A DNA stretch of 27,844 bases, from NCBI GenBank assembly GCA_035289205.1, contig DATDXV010000026.1, positions 1-27,844 of the forward strand. The letters run 5' to 3'. Below, piece by piece: positions 19,847 to 27,780 of the stretch (the stretch's first letter is position 1; each line of letters opens with the position of its first letter). The notes beneath the pieces are model-generated. The model worked only from the letters and a program-made list of their open reading frames with translations, was not told the origin of the DNA and did no database searches. Source of the DNA: DATDXV01 sp035289205 (lineage in GTDB: Archaea; Aenigmatarchaeota; Aenigmatarchaeia; Aenigmatarchaeales; DATDXV01). Both the position numbers and the translations under genes were made by a program.

Positions 19847-21688
19847 CTAGATGAAAACCTTGATTTCTTTCCTAGAAGCCACTGCTGCTATCAGGGCCTT
19901 TCCTATGTCTGAATGCTTGCTTACCTTGATATCCCCGCTCCTCCCTATGGTGGCCGTGAAGAGATAGACAGAATCAATGAAAACATTAGCGCCTTTGCCG
20001 AATGCCTTCTTGTCAAAGGTCAGGACAACATAACCCCCGGTCTCGCCTGCGTCAAACTTTATCTCCTTGCCCATGGAATTGACGGCAGGCTCTACATCTA
20101 TGGAGATGCCAAGTTTCTCCTCAAGGGCATGCACGGTCTTCCCCTCCTTGCCTATGAATCTGGGTATTACATCATTCCTAAGCTTGACAGCAACCCTGTT
20201 ATCAGAAACAAAATCTATTTCCGCCCTTGGATCAAATTTTCTTACCTCTTCTTTTATCTTTTCACCCGCCAGTTTCTGCAGGGCAGGCTTCCTCTCCTTT
20301 GATATCGGAATGACAACAGTCTGATCCCCATAACTATAGATCTCGTATTCCAACTTTCCTGTTTCAAAATCCCTGACCTCAACAACAGGTCTTGCCAAAT
20401 CTGCCTCGGTCATTCCGGAAGGCGTTCTAACAGTCAATGTGAGGGCGAGAACCTTCCCCACCATTCCTGCCCTGATGAAAACTATTGTATCAATTACATG
20501 GGGGATGACACCCAATTCAACCCTTCCCAAGAACCTCTGTATAGCATCAACAGGATCAGATGCATGAACAACTCCAATCATCCCGATTCCGGCGAGACGC
20601 ATGTCTGAGAATATTTCGAAATCCTTGGTCTTTCTAAGCTCATCAAAAAATACATAATCCGGCCTTACCAGCAAGAGTATGTCAGAGCTTTTTACGAACG
20701 ATCCGTCAAGAGGACCATACTGGGTAACTTCCGGAGGAAGCTGCAGATCCCTTGGCTGTTCAAATGTTTTAATTATGGCCTCCTTGTTCTTCAGATAGAA
20801 TTCAGCCAGGCTCGCAGCGAATGTGCTCTTTCCTGAGCCAGGCGGACCCGCAATAAGAACTCCTTCTGCCTTGTCCATCAAACGCCCATTAAGCTTGGGA
20901 GAGACATGATAATCCTCAAATGCAAGCTTTGTTACAGGCCTGACAACCGTTATCTCCAAGCCATCAGAGAACGGAGGCCTTGCAATCGCAATTCGCATGT
21001 TCTTCAGCTGCACAACAGAAGCGCTATGCTCGTTTATTTCCAGGAAGCTATCCTCTTCATATCTTGCAGCGTCAAGTATCTCGCTTGCTATAGACTCAAG
21101 CTCCTCTGCGCTAAGGGGCTCTTTGGAAAGAGGAACCAGCCTGACGCTTCCAGGCTTGCCTCTCTTCGCGAATGAAATAGCACCCTCCTTTAGATGAAGG
21201 GACATAGTATCCTCAGTCAGAATCTCCTCGACCTTGATCCTCTTCTTCCTCTCCCATGACTCAAAGTATTTGACAGGAATCCCTATCGCCTCCGAGACAA
21301 GCGCCTGGGGAAGATCTGCCGTTATCAGGACCGCATTATTCTTCCTGGCAATGTCCTGGATTAGAGCGTCTATCCTTCCGGATTTCGCAAGAAGTATGTC
21401 CTCATAGCTCGGTCTTTCACCCATCTCCTTCATCTTTATCTTATGCTTTTCCGCGGCTTCTCTGATCTTCTTAAGCTCTTCCAATCCAAGAAACCCGCTT
21501 TCACGCATCCTTGCAACCTGGCCCTGCAATTCGCCTATAACCATCTCAGGAACTATTATCTCTGCCCCGTCCAAATCCCCGTCCTCGACCATTTTAGATA
21601 CGCTGCCGTGGATGAGAGCGGACGTATCGATAACAACTTTTGTAAGTTTTTTACTGATATCTTGAGGCTTTCTGATGTTCTTCCTCAT
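19847..21688 (-). CDS. PIN-domain and KH-domain ATPase (PINA-like)
   Basis: The 613-aa protein joins three units. A PIN domain occupies about 15-145, with VVIDTSALIH and later LITADLPQA carrying acidic residues. A PilT/VirB11-like ATPase core is centred on Walker A GPPGSGKST near 281-289 and the VFFDEL Walker B. A KH domain lies near the end (IPRFIGKEGKTVHALEEKLG). This order is that of archaeal PINA, a hexameric ATPase reported to act with Hjc and Hjm on Holliday junctions in Sulfolobus. The ATG at 21688 was chosen over the TTG at 21697 because GTTTAAATAC lies 28 nt before it. It is widely conserved in archaea; a pilus motor is unlikely. Confidence 0.88.
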   Translation of the reverse strand: MRKNIRKPQDISKKLTKVVIDTSALIHGSVSKMVEDGDLDGAEIIVPEMVIGELQGQVARMRESGFLGLEELKKIREAAEKHKIKMKEMGERPSYEDILLAKSGRIDALIQDIARKNNAVLITADLPQALVSEAIGIPVKYFESWERKKRIKVEEILTEDTMSLHLKEGAISFAKRGKPGSVRLVPLSKEPLSAEELESIASEILDAARYEEDSFLEINEHSASVVQLKNMRIAIARPPFSDGLEITVVRPVTKLAFEDYHVSPKLNGRLMDKAEGVLIAGPPGSGKSTFAASLAEFYLKNKEAIIKTFEQPRDLQLPPEVTQYGPLDGSFVKSSDILLLVRPDYVFFDELRKTKDFEIFSDMRLAGIGMIGVVHASDPVDAIQRFLGRVELGVIPHVIDTIVFIRAGMVGKVLALTLTVRTPSGMTEADLARPVVEVRDFETGKLEYEIYSYGDQTVVIPISKERKPALQKLAGEKIKEEVRKFDPRAEIDFVSDNRVAVKLRNDVIPRFIGKEGKTVHALEEKLGISIDVEPAVNSMGKEIKFDAGETGGYVVLTFDKKAFGKGANVFIDSVYLFTATIGRSGDIKVSKHSDIGKALIAAVASRKEIKVFI

Positions 21689-21710
21689 AGAGCCCAAGTA
21701 GTGTTCTAGA

Positions 21711-21720
21711 GTATTTAAAC
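21711..21720 (-). promoter_or_regulatory. TATA box for the PINA-like gene
   Basis: GTTTAAATAC on the minus strand is centred 28 nt before the ATG at 21688; it would be only 19 nt from the TTG at 21697. Confidence 0.5.
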
Positions 21721-21827
21721 TATTTCTAGGAAAGATTATTTTTAACTCGTTATGAATTGATAAATATATTTTAACTCATGTTCCAGAGTTTCACAATGCT
21801 TAAATAAGTCAAAAAGAAAAGAATTTT

Positions 21828-21944
21828 ATGCAAATGAAATGTCCTGAGTGCGGATCTGGAAAGATGGCATTCAGCATGAGCGAGGTAAGCTGCGGGAAAT
21901 GCGGACTCGTCATTGACGATCAAAAACTTGTGGCAGCCTACTGA
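21828..21944 (+). CDS. 38-aa free-standing TFIIB-type zinc ribbon
   Basis: Tiny protein with two cysteine pairs in the pattern CPECG...SCGKCGLVIDDQ, the same as the N-terminal zinc ribbon of archaeal TFB (CPECGS, then a CGLVI-type second half). The cyclin-like core of TFB is absent. The ATG at 21828 is about 25 nt from CTTAAATAAG, so a leaderless mRNA is expected. It stands alone between PINA and the pilin-like gene. A free ribbon could bind RNA polymerase where TFB does or simply be a general zinc protein; only the motif is seen. Confidence 0.65.
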   Translation: MQMKCPECGSGKMAFSMSEVSCGKCGLVIDDQKLVAAY

Positions 21945-21956
21945 GAGCAATGAAGC

Positions 21957-21964
21957 TATAAATA
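21957..21964 (+). promoter_or_regulatory. TATA box for the pilin-like gene
   Basis: TATAAATA is centred about 27 nt before the ATG at 21988. Confidence 0.6.
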
Positions 21965-21987
21965 GCTAATTTAGACTATTCTATCTC

Positions 21988-22584
21988 ATGAAGGGCATCG
22001 GGTCTGTTGAAGCAGTTTTGATCTTAGTTATCTTGACCGGTGTGACAGCTGCTGCCATCCCTTATGTTACCAGCAACATACAGCAGACCACGGAGCTCTC
22101 TGAGATTCAGTCTATCAGGGGGCAATTTGAGCTCTGCGGAGAGAAACTTGTCGAAACAGCCAGGACAGGCTCAAGCAACAGATGCAGCTTTACTTCTTCA
22201 AAGGGCTATGTTTCCGCGCTTGAAGAGGGGATATATTTCACAATAGAGAGCGAGGTAAACATATGCAGCCAGAGCGAATGGGTCGAAGTCGATCCTGTGA
22301 AGCATATACAAACAAAGTGCGAAGCGAGTGCAAATCACAGAAAGTATCAGATCCTGTGGACATGGCCAAAGGATGTCAAGATACTGGGCGATCTGTCCGG
22401 GGCGGTTTATGACAAGGATGACAGCAAGGTGAGCGACATTGTATTCTCCAACCCAGTAAACTTCCGCGTGCTCAGCCTTTTTGTCGAGTTCAAGTCAGAC
22501 GTCGAACAGGTTGGAAAATTCATAGACATAAAGCGCGAGGAGCTTACAGCAGACAGAGTAGTCTTAAGAATCACCGCTGTTTAG
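21988..22584 (+). CDS. type IV pilin-like protein
   Basis: Protein of 198 aa. It opens with MKG followed by IGSVEAVLILVILTGVTAAA, which fits an archaeal class III signal: cleavage after G3 would leave a hydrophobic helix with glutamate at position +5, as in pilins and archaellins. The remaining 165 residues form a cysteine-containing, beta-rich domain (five cysteines) with no second membrane helix. No assembly ATPase, membrane platform protein or prepilin peptidase is encoded in the window, so the partners are elsewhere. The coding end overlaps that of hisS by 21 nt on the opposite strand. A pseudopilin or a surface protein anchored by its N-terminal helix are alternatives. Confidence 0.7.
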   Translation: MKGIGSVEAVLILVILTGVTAAAIPYVTSNIQQTTELSEIQSIRGQFELCGEKLVETARTGSSNRCSFTSSKGYVSALEEGIYFTIESEVNICSQSEWVEVDPVKHIQTKCEASANHRKYQILWTWPKDVKILGDLSGAVYDKDDSKVSDIVFSNPVNFRVLSLFVEFKSDVEQVGKFIDIKREELTADRVVLRITAV

Positions 22585-23814
22585 CATTCCAGCCAAGTCC
22601 TTTATTTTAACAGTCCTTTCCTTTCCGTTTTTCATATTCCTCAATACAACAGCTTTCTTCTTCAATTCCTTTTCCCCCACTATTATCGCATAGGGTATTG
22701 AAAGCGATGATGCGTACTCGAGCAGCTTTCCCAACTTCTTCCCAGAAACATCAGAATCGCAATTAACACCTTCATCTCTAAGAGCATTAACTATCTTCAG
22801 GGCTTCTTTTCTTGACCTGTCATTGACAGGGGCAACCATGCATATTGTCTTTGGGTTTAATCTGAACATCTTGCTGTCTGTCATTATGTTTACCAAACGG
22901 TCCAGTCCGAAGGAGATCCCTGTTGCGGGAAGATCAGGACCGCCCAAGTTCTTAATGAGCCTGTCATATCTTCCCCCGCCTCCGCAGCTTACAGTTCCGC
23001 CAGCAAACACCTCGAAGACCGGACCTGTATAGTACTCCAATCCTCTGACAAGCGAAAGATCAATCTTAAGGTTTTTTCCAATGCCAACAACCTTTGCCAG
23101 TTTCATTAGCTCTTCCAGTTCAAGAGCCCCCTCAACTTTTGAATACTCCTTTTTGTATCCCCCGTTTATGAGCGTTATTATGTTCTTCCCATCAAACCCC
23201 TTTTCTGAAAGCTCCTTGAGGACACCCTCCTCGCCAAGTTTGTCTAGCTTGTCTATGGTTCTAAAGAGATCTACAATTCTGTCTTTCTGTATGCCTTTTG
23301 CCATGAAAAGACTCTCCAGGAACTTCCTGTTGTTTACTCTTATGTAGAATTTCTTGAAGCCCAAAGACCTCATGCATTCAACAGCAACAGAGAGGCATTC
23401 AGCATCAGCCATCAATGAATTCGACCCTACAATGTCCACGTCAGCCATCCAGAACTCCCTATATCTCTGTGCCTGAGGATTATCATACCTCCATGCCTTA
23501 CCTATGGCATACCTCTTGAACGGCTTGGGAATGTTAGGATTATTTATTATGAAACGGGCAAGAGGCACAGTCAGATCGAATCTTAATCCAATCTCCCTGT
23601 CAGACTTGTCCTTGAAGTAGTATATCTCTTCCTTGATTGCCTCGCCAGCTCCGCCTTTCGCCGCAAGGACATCGAAGCTCTCAAAGGCAGGAGTATCGAT
23701 AGACTGGAAGCCGTATTTCTCAAAAACCCTCCTTAATGTGTCTGTTACGAACTGGAGCTTTCTCATCTCTTCGGGAGGCCAATCTCGAGTTCCCTTGGGC
23801 GTCTGAAAAGTCAT
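22564..23814 (-). CDS. hisS: histidyl-tRNA synthetase
   Basis: Charges tRNA-His with histidine. The class II enzyme (416 aa) begins FQTPKGTRDWPPEEMRK. It has motif 2 around RYAIGKAWRYDNPQAQRYREF and the histidine-specific segment LVRGLEYYTGPVFEVF, and motif 3 near TGISFGLDRLVNI. The C-terminal anticodon-binding domain follows from about 325. In the histidine segment the usual D is E (GLEYYTG), a conservative change. The start is supported by GGTTG a few bases upstream and a TATATATGAT stretch farther up. It is transcribed in the same direction as the AbrB/GNAT pair, 30 nt downstream of it. Confidence 0.96.
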   Translation of the reverse strand: MTFQTPKGTRDWPPEEMRKLQFVTDTLRRVFEKYGFQSIDTPAFESFDVLAAKGGAGEAIKEEIYYFKDKSDREIGLRFDLTVPLARFIINNPNIPKPFKRYAIGKAWRYDNPQAQRYREFWMADVDIVGSNSLMADAECLSVAVECMRSLGFKKFYIRVNNRKFLESLFMAKGIQKDRIVDLFRTIDKLDKLGEEGVLKELSEKGFDGKNIITLINGGYKKEYSKVEGALELEELMKLAKVVGIGKNLKIDLSLVRGLEYYTGPVFEVFAGGTVSCGGGGRYDRLIKNLGGPDLPATGISFGLDRLVNIMTDSKMFRLNPKTICMVAPVNDRSRKEALKIVNALRDEGVNCDSDVSGKKLGKLLEYASSLSIPYAIIVGEKELKKKAVVLRNMKNGKERTVKIKDLAGMLNSGDS

Positions 23815-23844
23815 GCAAACAACCTGTTATAGTTTCTCCACTTA

Positions 23845-24363
23845 TCATATATATCTTATGAAGTAAACTCTATCGGGATAATTTGGATCAGTTATTCCTG
23901 TATTTATGTAACCCAACCTACTGTAAACAGGAACCATTTTGCTTTTTAGATATGTTCTGCCCAAGAACTTCTTATAACCAAGCTCTCTCGCTATCTCAAA
24001 AGATTGTAAAACCATGTTAGTTCCTATACCGAGGTTTCTATAATCTTTCTTAACAGCAAGTTCTTTCCCATACATAGCCTCCTTATCCTTTACAAGCCCC
24101 TTTAAAAAGGGAAAATTCTCTGGTTTCATATCAAATGCAATCCTGAAGCCAATTATTTCGTTATCGCATTGGGCTATTAAGAATACTATATTTTCTTGCT
24201 TAAGGAAGTCTTTGATCTCTGATTTTGCTGCCTCATAGCTCCATTTCTCATTCCATGGTTCTTCTGCAAATATCTCCCTGTAGAGTTCTATTACAGGATC
24301 CAGGTCCCCTTCTTTGTATTTCCTGATGACCACTTCAGCTTTGTTGGTTCTCATAATAAACAT
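23845..24363 (-). CDS. GNAT family N-acetyltransferase
   Basis: From the ATG at 24363 the protein is 172 aa. It shows the GNAT fold: VVIRKYKEGDLDPVIELYREIF at the start, the acetyl-CoA loop ELAVKKDYRNLGIGTNMVLQ with RNLGIG, and the closing YSRLGYINTGI. Acceptor substrate unknown. The start was chosen from a GGAGGT Shine-Dalgarno site at 24371-24376 with ideal spacing to 24363; ATGs at 24369 and 24354 are alternatives. That site and the start lie inside the end of the AbrB-like gene (29-nt overlap), so the two are translationally coupled. The pair is more AT-rich than hisS and truD. A regulator-acetyltransferase or toxin-antitoxin relationship is possible but unproven. Confidence 0.82.
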   Translation of the reverse strand: MFIMRTNKAEVVIRKYKEGDLDPVIELYREIFAEEPWNEKWSYEAAKSEIKDFLKQENIVFLIAQCDNEIIGFRIAFDMKPENFPFLKGLVKDKEAMYGKELAVKKDYRNLGIGTNMVLQSFEIARELGYKKFLGRTYLKSKMVPVYSRLGYINTGITDPNYPDRVYFIRYI

Positions 24364-24703
24364 CTTCATAACCTCCAGAATTAGGGTCGCGACCGAGATT
24401 CGCACTCGGAACAGTAACTCCACAGGTTACCATGTTAGCTCTTACACCATCGCGACCATTTCTATAAACGTACCCTGAATTGGTATTGAGCAGTTTTCTG
24501 ACTTTGGAAGGTATAACAAACCTTCCTCTTTCGTCTAAAACGACATTAAACGCCTCAGAACCTATTCTAATAAGAACTGGGGAGTTATACCCAATCCCTA
24601 TATTTTTTCTGACATCGGAAGAAATTAGAGCTCTGCCCCTCTTGTCTAAATTAAAGGTAAATCTGGATGAATTCTTCTTTATAATTTGTGTGAAGTAGTC
24701 CAC
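24335..24703 (-). CDS. AbrB/SpoVT-like protein with two swapped-hairpin motifs
   Basis: Protein of 122 aa containing two copies of the AbrB-type pattern: LDKRGRALISSDVRKNIGI at about 19-37 and LDERGRFVIPSKVRKLLNT at about 56-74. Two such motifs in one chain could fold as a complete DNA-binding barrel without dimerisation. The tail of about 40 residues is polar and glycine/asparagine rich. The start is GTG at 24703; an ATG at 24707 belongs to another frame. It lies opposite truD across a 67-nt gap with a TATA element usable in both directions. It is probably an autoregulating repressor of its own operon with the GNAT gene. Confidence 0.72.
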   Translation of the reverse strand: MDYFTQIIKKNSSRFTFNLDKRGRALISSDVRKNIGIGYNSPVLIRIGSEAFNVVLDERGRFVIPSKVRKLLNTNSGYVYRNGRDGVRANMVTCGVTVPSANLGRDPNSGGYEDVYYENQQS

Positions 24704-24739
24704 CCATACGGTTCACTAAATAGTAATTTTTCTGGATTC

Positions 24740-24748
24740 TATATAAAG
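24740..24748 (+). promoter_or_regulatory. TATA box for truD, possibly used in both directions
   Basis: TATATAAAG is centred 26-27 nt before the truD ATG at 24771. Read on the minus strand (TTTATATAG) it would place the AbrB transcript start near 24717, about 14 nt before its GTG start. Confidence 0.55.
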
Positions 24749-24770
24749 CTATGTGGGAAATTATCTTCCT

Positions 24771-25919
24771 ATGGATTTCTTTACAAAGTCTCCGGGAATC
24801 GGAGGGAGGATAAAGCAGCACGCTGAGGATTTCGTTGTGGAGGAGATAGCTGCGGAGATGCCGCCAGGAGACGAATACACGGTATTCTGGCTCGAAAAAA
24901 TCAACATTGATGCGAACGAGGCAATAGACCTCCTTGCGAACAGGCTTCATGTCAGCAAGGCAAGATTCGGCATTGCCGGGACGAAGGACAAAAGGGCATT
25001 TACAAAGCAGAGGGTTTCTGTCTGGAGGATAGATCCGGAGAGGATGAACAACCTAAAGTTCAGAAACATGAAAGTCTATGGGGCGGAAGGGTCCGCGGAG
25101 AGAATAACCTTGGGAAAGCTGAGCGGGAACAGATTCAAGATAACAGTGCGGGACATTTCTCTTAAGAAAGAAGAGATAGAAGAAAGGCTGTCAAAAATAT
25201 TCTCCGAGCTTGAGAAGGGCATACCAAACTACTTTGGACCGCAGCGTTTCGGGGAGATAAGGGAGATAACGCACCTGGTTGGGAAAGAGATGCTCAAGGG
25301 AACTTTCCAGCCCGCAGTGAAGACCTACCTTGCAATGATCTTTGAAAAGGAACAGGAGGACGCCAAGAGCGCGAGAAAATACCTGGCGGAGCACTGGAAC
25401 AAGGAGGGATTTGCGGAAGCGTTGAAGCTCTTTCCGCAGAGACTAAGATATGAAAGAACAGTCATGGAATACCTGGCAAAATACCCGAACGACTATGCTG
25501 GATCCCTAAGAACCCTTCCGAAGAGGCTTAGGAAGATGTTCCTTAACGCTGTCCAGGCAAGGATATGGAACAGGGTTGCAAAGGTGTTTGCAGAAAAGGG
25601 GGAGCAAATGACAATACCGCTAGTGGGGTGCGGCGATAAGATTTCTGACGACCAGATGGGAGAAGAGATAAGGAAGGCCATGGAAGAGGAGGAGATCAGC
25701 ATTGAGAGTTTCTGCATGCCTTCCATGCCAGAGTTAAGATGCACCGGAGGGAGGAGAGAGCTTTTCCTTATACCAAAGGGGCTTGGGATTCTTCAGATTG
25801 GAGAAGACGAGCTTAATAGCGGAAAGTTGAAGGTAGCAGTAGCGTTTGAGCTGCCTCCCGGAGCGTATGCAACGGAGCTAGTAAAAGAAATTATCAAATC
25901 TCAGCCTTTATCCACTTAG
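24771..25919 (+). CDS. truD: tRNA pseudouridine synthase TruD
   Basis: Makes pseudouridine 13 in tRNA. From the ATG at 24771 the protein is 382 aa. The catalytic aspartate is D73 in FGIAGTKDKRAFTKQRVSV, and PNYFGPQRFGE near 154 is the second family motif. An upstream GTG at 24753 is in frame, but the TATA box at 24740-24748 leaves no room for it, so the ATG is the start and the mRNA is leaderless. The gene is slightly shorter than some archaeal homologues but complete. Its end overlaps the convergent glycosyltransferase gene by 26 nt. Confidence 0.95.
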   Translation: MDFFTKSPGIGGRIKQHAEDFVVEEIAAEMPPGDEYTVFWLEKINIDANEAIDLLANRLHVSKARFGIAGTKDKRAFTKQRVSVWRIDPERMNNLKFRNMKVYGAEGSAERITLGKLSGNRFKITVRDISLKKEEIEERLSKIFSELEKGIPNYFGPQRFGEIREITHLVGKEMLKGTFQPAVKTYLAMIFEKEQEDAKSARKYLAEHWNKEGFAEALKLFPQRLRYERTVMEYLAKYPNDYAGSLRTLPKRLRKMFLNAVQARIWNRVAKVFAEKGEQMTIPLVGCGDKISDDQMGEEIRKAMEEEEISIESFCMPSMPELRCTGGRRELFLIPKGLGILQIGEDELNSGKLKVAVAFELPPGAYATELVKEIIKSQPLST

Positions 25920-27120
25920 GATCTGTCCCCCTTATCTCCTGTACCAAAGCCTTTGTGAAGACATAGAGCAGCACAGATGTGTAAACAGCCATAAGCGGAT
26001 AGAGCAATATCTTCACCCCTCCCTCTTCGAGGAATCTAAGTGAGAATATAGTATTCGCAAGTCCTGTGAAGAACAGGGCGAATGCCACTATTACAATGGG
26101 ATCGAACAGGCTTTGCAAGGAAAATATGCTGAGGATATCTATGACTGACATGGTTGCCAGCTTTGCATAAATCTCAAGAGATATTATGTAGAGAAGGATG
26201 AACTGCAGCACTATGCTTATGCTCTCTATTATCCATAGCGCGGAGACAACTCCGAGCTTTCCCATGAACACATCAGAATGTTTTTTCATGACCTGCAGTC
26301 CGCCCCTGTACCATCTCATCCTTTCCCTTATCAATGATGCCAGCTTCTGCGGCGCAACCACATAGGCAAGGGCGCTTCTCTCGGAAGCAATCTTATAGCC
26401 GGCCTTATGCAGCTTTATGGTCATGTCATAGTCCTCTATGATTGTATCATTATCAAAATATCCTACGGCCTGCAGAGCGCTCCTCCTGTAGGCAGCTATT
26501 GCGCCAGGCACAACAAGAATGGACCCGAAGATCTCCTGCTGCTTCCTAATCAGGGCGAAGCTGGAATACTCTATGGACTGGAGCTTTTCCAAAAGATAGC
26601 TGAAAATATTATTCTTGGAATGCATCTTTTTTGCCTTGTATGAGCCTGCAACAGCCCCGATTCTTTTGTCCTTGAACTTCTGGACAAGCATTGTCAAAGT
26701 ATGCGGGAGAACCTCTACATCAGAGTCAAGCGTTACCACGATCTCCCCTTTCGCAGCCTTGACGCCTGCATTTAGAGCATCTATCTTCCCCTGGTTCTTG
26801 CCGTGGCTTATCAGCTTTACAGGATACTTCTTTACAACAGAAGCAGTCTCATCTGTGGAGCCATCATTGACAACAATAATCTCCAGCTTCTTCCTCGGGT
26901 ATCTTGCCTGCATAAGCGAATCCAGCAAGTTCCCTATCCTTCCCGATTCATTATAGGCTGGAACGACAACGCTCAGTCTTGGGAAGTATTCATATCCGGA
27001 GGAATTGCTCAGTATATACCTCCTGTTGAAAACATATACCCCTAGCCAGAAGAGCGATACGAATAACACGAACAGCAGTATGCTCAGGAGCGGCGAATAA
27101 AACTGGGTACCTATAAGCAT
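25894..27120 (-). CDS. family 2 processive glycosyltransferase
   Basis: Membrane glycosyltransferase of 408 aa resembling polysaccharide synthases such as PgaC. An N-terminal hydrophobic helix (about 10-30) is followed by the GT-A domain with SVVVPAYNESG, VNDGSTDET, TLDSDVEV (DxD-type metal site), IIEDYDMT, and the acceptor-site motif RERMRWYRGG, which corresponds to QxxRW. Three to four helices at the C-terminus may form a channel for a growing chain. The product is probably a surface polysaccharide or an exported glycan; the sugar is unknown. It lies 21 nt after the lipoprotein gene on the same strand, so they may be co-expressed. Confidence 0.88.
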   Translation of the reverse strand: MLIGTQFYSPLLSILLFVLFVSLFWLGVYVFNRRYILSNSSGYEYFPRLSVVVPAYNESGRIGNLLDSLMQARYPRKKLEIIVVNDGSTDETASVVKKYPVKLISHGKNQGKIDALNAGVKAAKGEIVVTLDSDVEVLPHTLTMLVQKFKDKRIGAVAGSYKAKKMHSKNNIFSYLLEKLQSIEYSSFALIRKQQEIFGSILVVPGAIAAYRRSALQAVGYFDNDTIIEDYDMTIKLHKAGYKIASERSALAYVVAPQKLASLIRERMRWYRGGLQVMKKHSDVFMGKLGVVSALWIIESISIVLQFILLYIISLEIYAKLATMSVIDILSIFSLQSLFDPIVIVAFALFFTGLANTIFSLRFLEEGGVKILLYPLMAVYTSVLLYVFTKALVQEIRGTDPKWIKAEI

Positions 27121-27141
27121 AATATCACTTTATTCTTTGTC

Positions 27142-27717
27142 CTAGCTAGTATTAAAATCCTCCTTCATAAGCACCAGCAGGAGCTTATCCACGGCCAGGT
27201 CCAGGTCAGTATACGTTCTGCCTACCTCCTTAAAGCTTTCACCCTCCACGTAGACTATATTGTCTCCGACTGTGACAGCTGTCTTGTTTGCCTTCCCCTC
27301 GCCCAGCAGGAGTATAAGGGGCTCTGCCGGCGCCCTGAACCTGTCTATATCCGCGCTTGTGTTGATGGGAGCCAGTTCTATTCTAGGATAGCTCAGAAAA
27401 TGCGCCCTGTTTATTATCACTAGCTTATTGGCAAGTTCGAATGACGCAGCCGCATAGTAAGCGTCCCTTCCCTCCTCGGGATAGTAGCCGATCCATATCC
27501 TGACTATGTCCTCCCTCAACAAAAGTTTTGTGAGAGCGTCTTCATTTGGATAGACTGGCGTTCTCTCTGCTATGATGAGATCCGCTCTGAAATTCCTCAC
27601 ATCCCCAGCATAGTACTTCTGGGTGGGGTTATTGATGCAAGCGGAGGATAGAATTACTAGAATTAGCGCTAAAGGCAAAATCCTTTGCTGTATCTTTGTG
27701 TGTATCATAACAATCAT
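27142..27717 (-). CDS. probable lipoprotein of unknown function
   Basis: Protein of 191 aa. A basic N-terminus and hydrophobic stretch (ILPLALILVILSSAC) end in a cysteine with a lipobox-like context, although the -3 residue is S, not L. The mature part has alternating strands and helices without more cysteines; segments such as ADLIIAERTPVYPNEDALTKLL do not match a family I know. Starts at 27717 and 27708 are both possible; the latter lies about 27 nt from an AT-rich stretch in the terminator. It precedes the glycosyltransferase gene by 21 nt and might act with it at the cell surface. Confidence 0.7.
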   Translation of the reverse strand: MIVMIHTKIQQRILPLALILVILSSACINNPTQKYYAGDVRNFRADLIIAERTPVYPNEDALTKLLLREDIVRIWIGYYPEEGRDAYYAAASFELANKLVIINRAHFLSYPRIELAPINTSADIDRFRAPAEPLILLLGEGKANKTAVTVGDNIVYVEGESFKEVGRTYTDLDLAVDKLLLVLMKEDFNTS

Positions 27718-27723
27718 TTTTGC

Positions 27724-27767
27724 AAAAAAATAAAATAAAGGAGAAGGGTTTTTAGCCCCCTCCCCTT
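27724..27767 (-). terminator. intrinsic-type terminator after the partial gene
   Basis: On the minus strand a purine-rich arm (27758-27767) pairs with 27738-27748 over about ten base pairs with one bulge and one G-U pair. A T-rich tract follows (TTTATTTTATTTTTTT, 27724-27739, partly within the stem base). Archaeal RNA polymerase stops at T-rich tracts, so the signal is convincing. It ends the transcript of the gene at 27781 and separates it from the lipoprotein gene. Confidence 0.65.
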
Positions 27768-27780
27768 TTTATTAGGGTTT

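Noticed and set aside
24753..24770. GTG start for truD upstream of the ATG
   Set aside because: It is only about 9 nt from the centre of the TATA box, too close for transcription to include it.
24651..24950. 99-codon minus-strand frame overlapping truD and the AbrB-like gene
   Set aside because: It runs antisense through the conserved N-terminus of TruD and across the promoter region, with no supporting signal.
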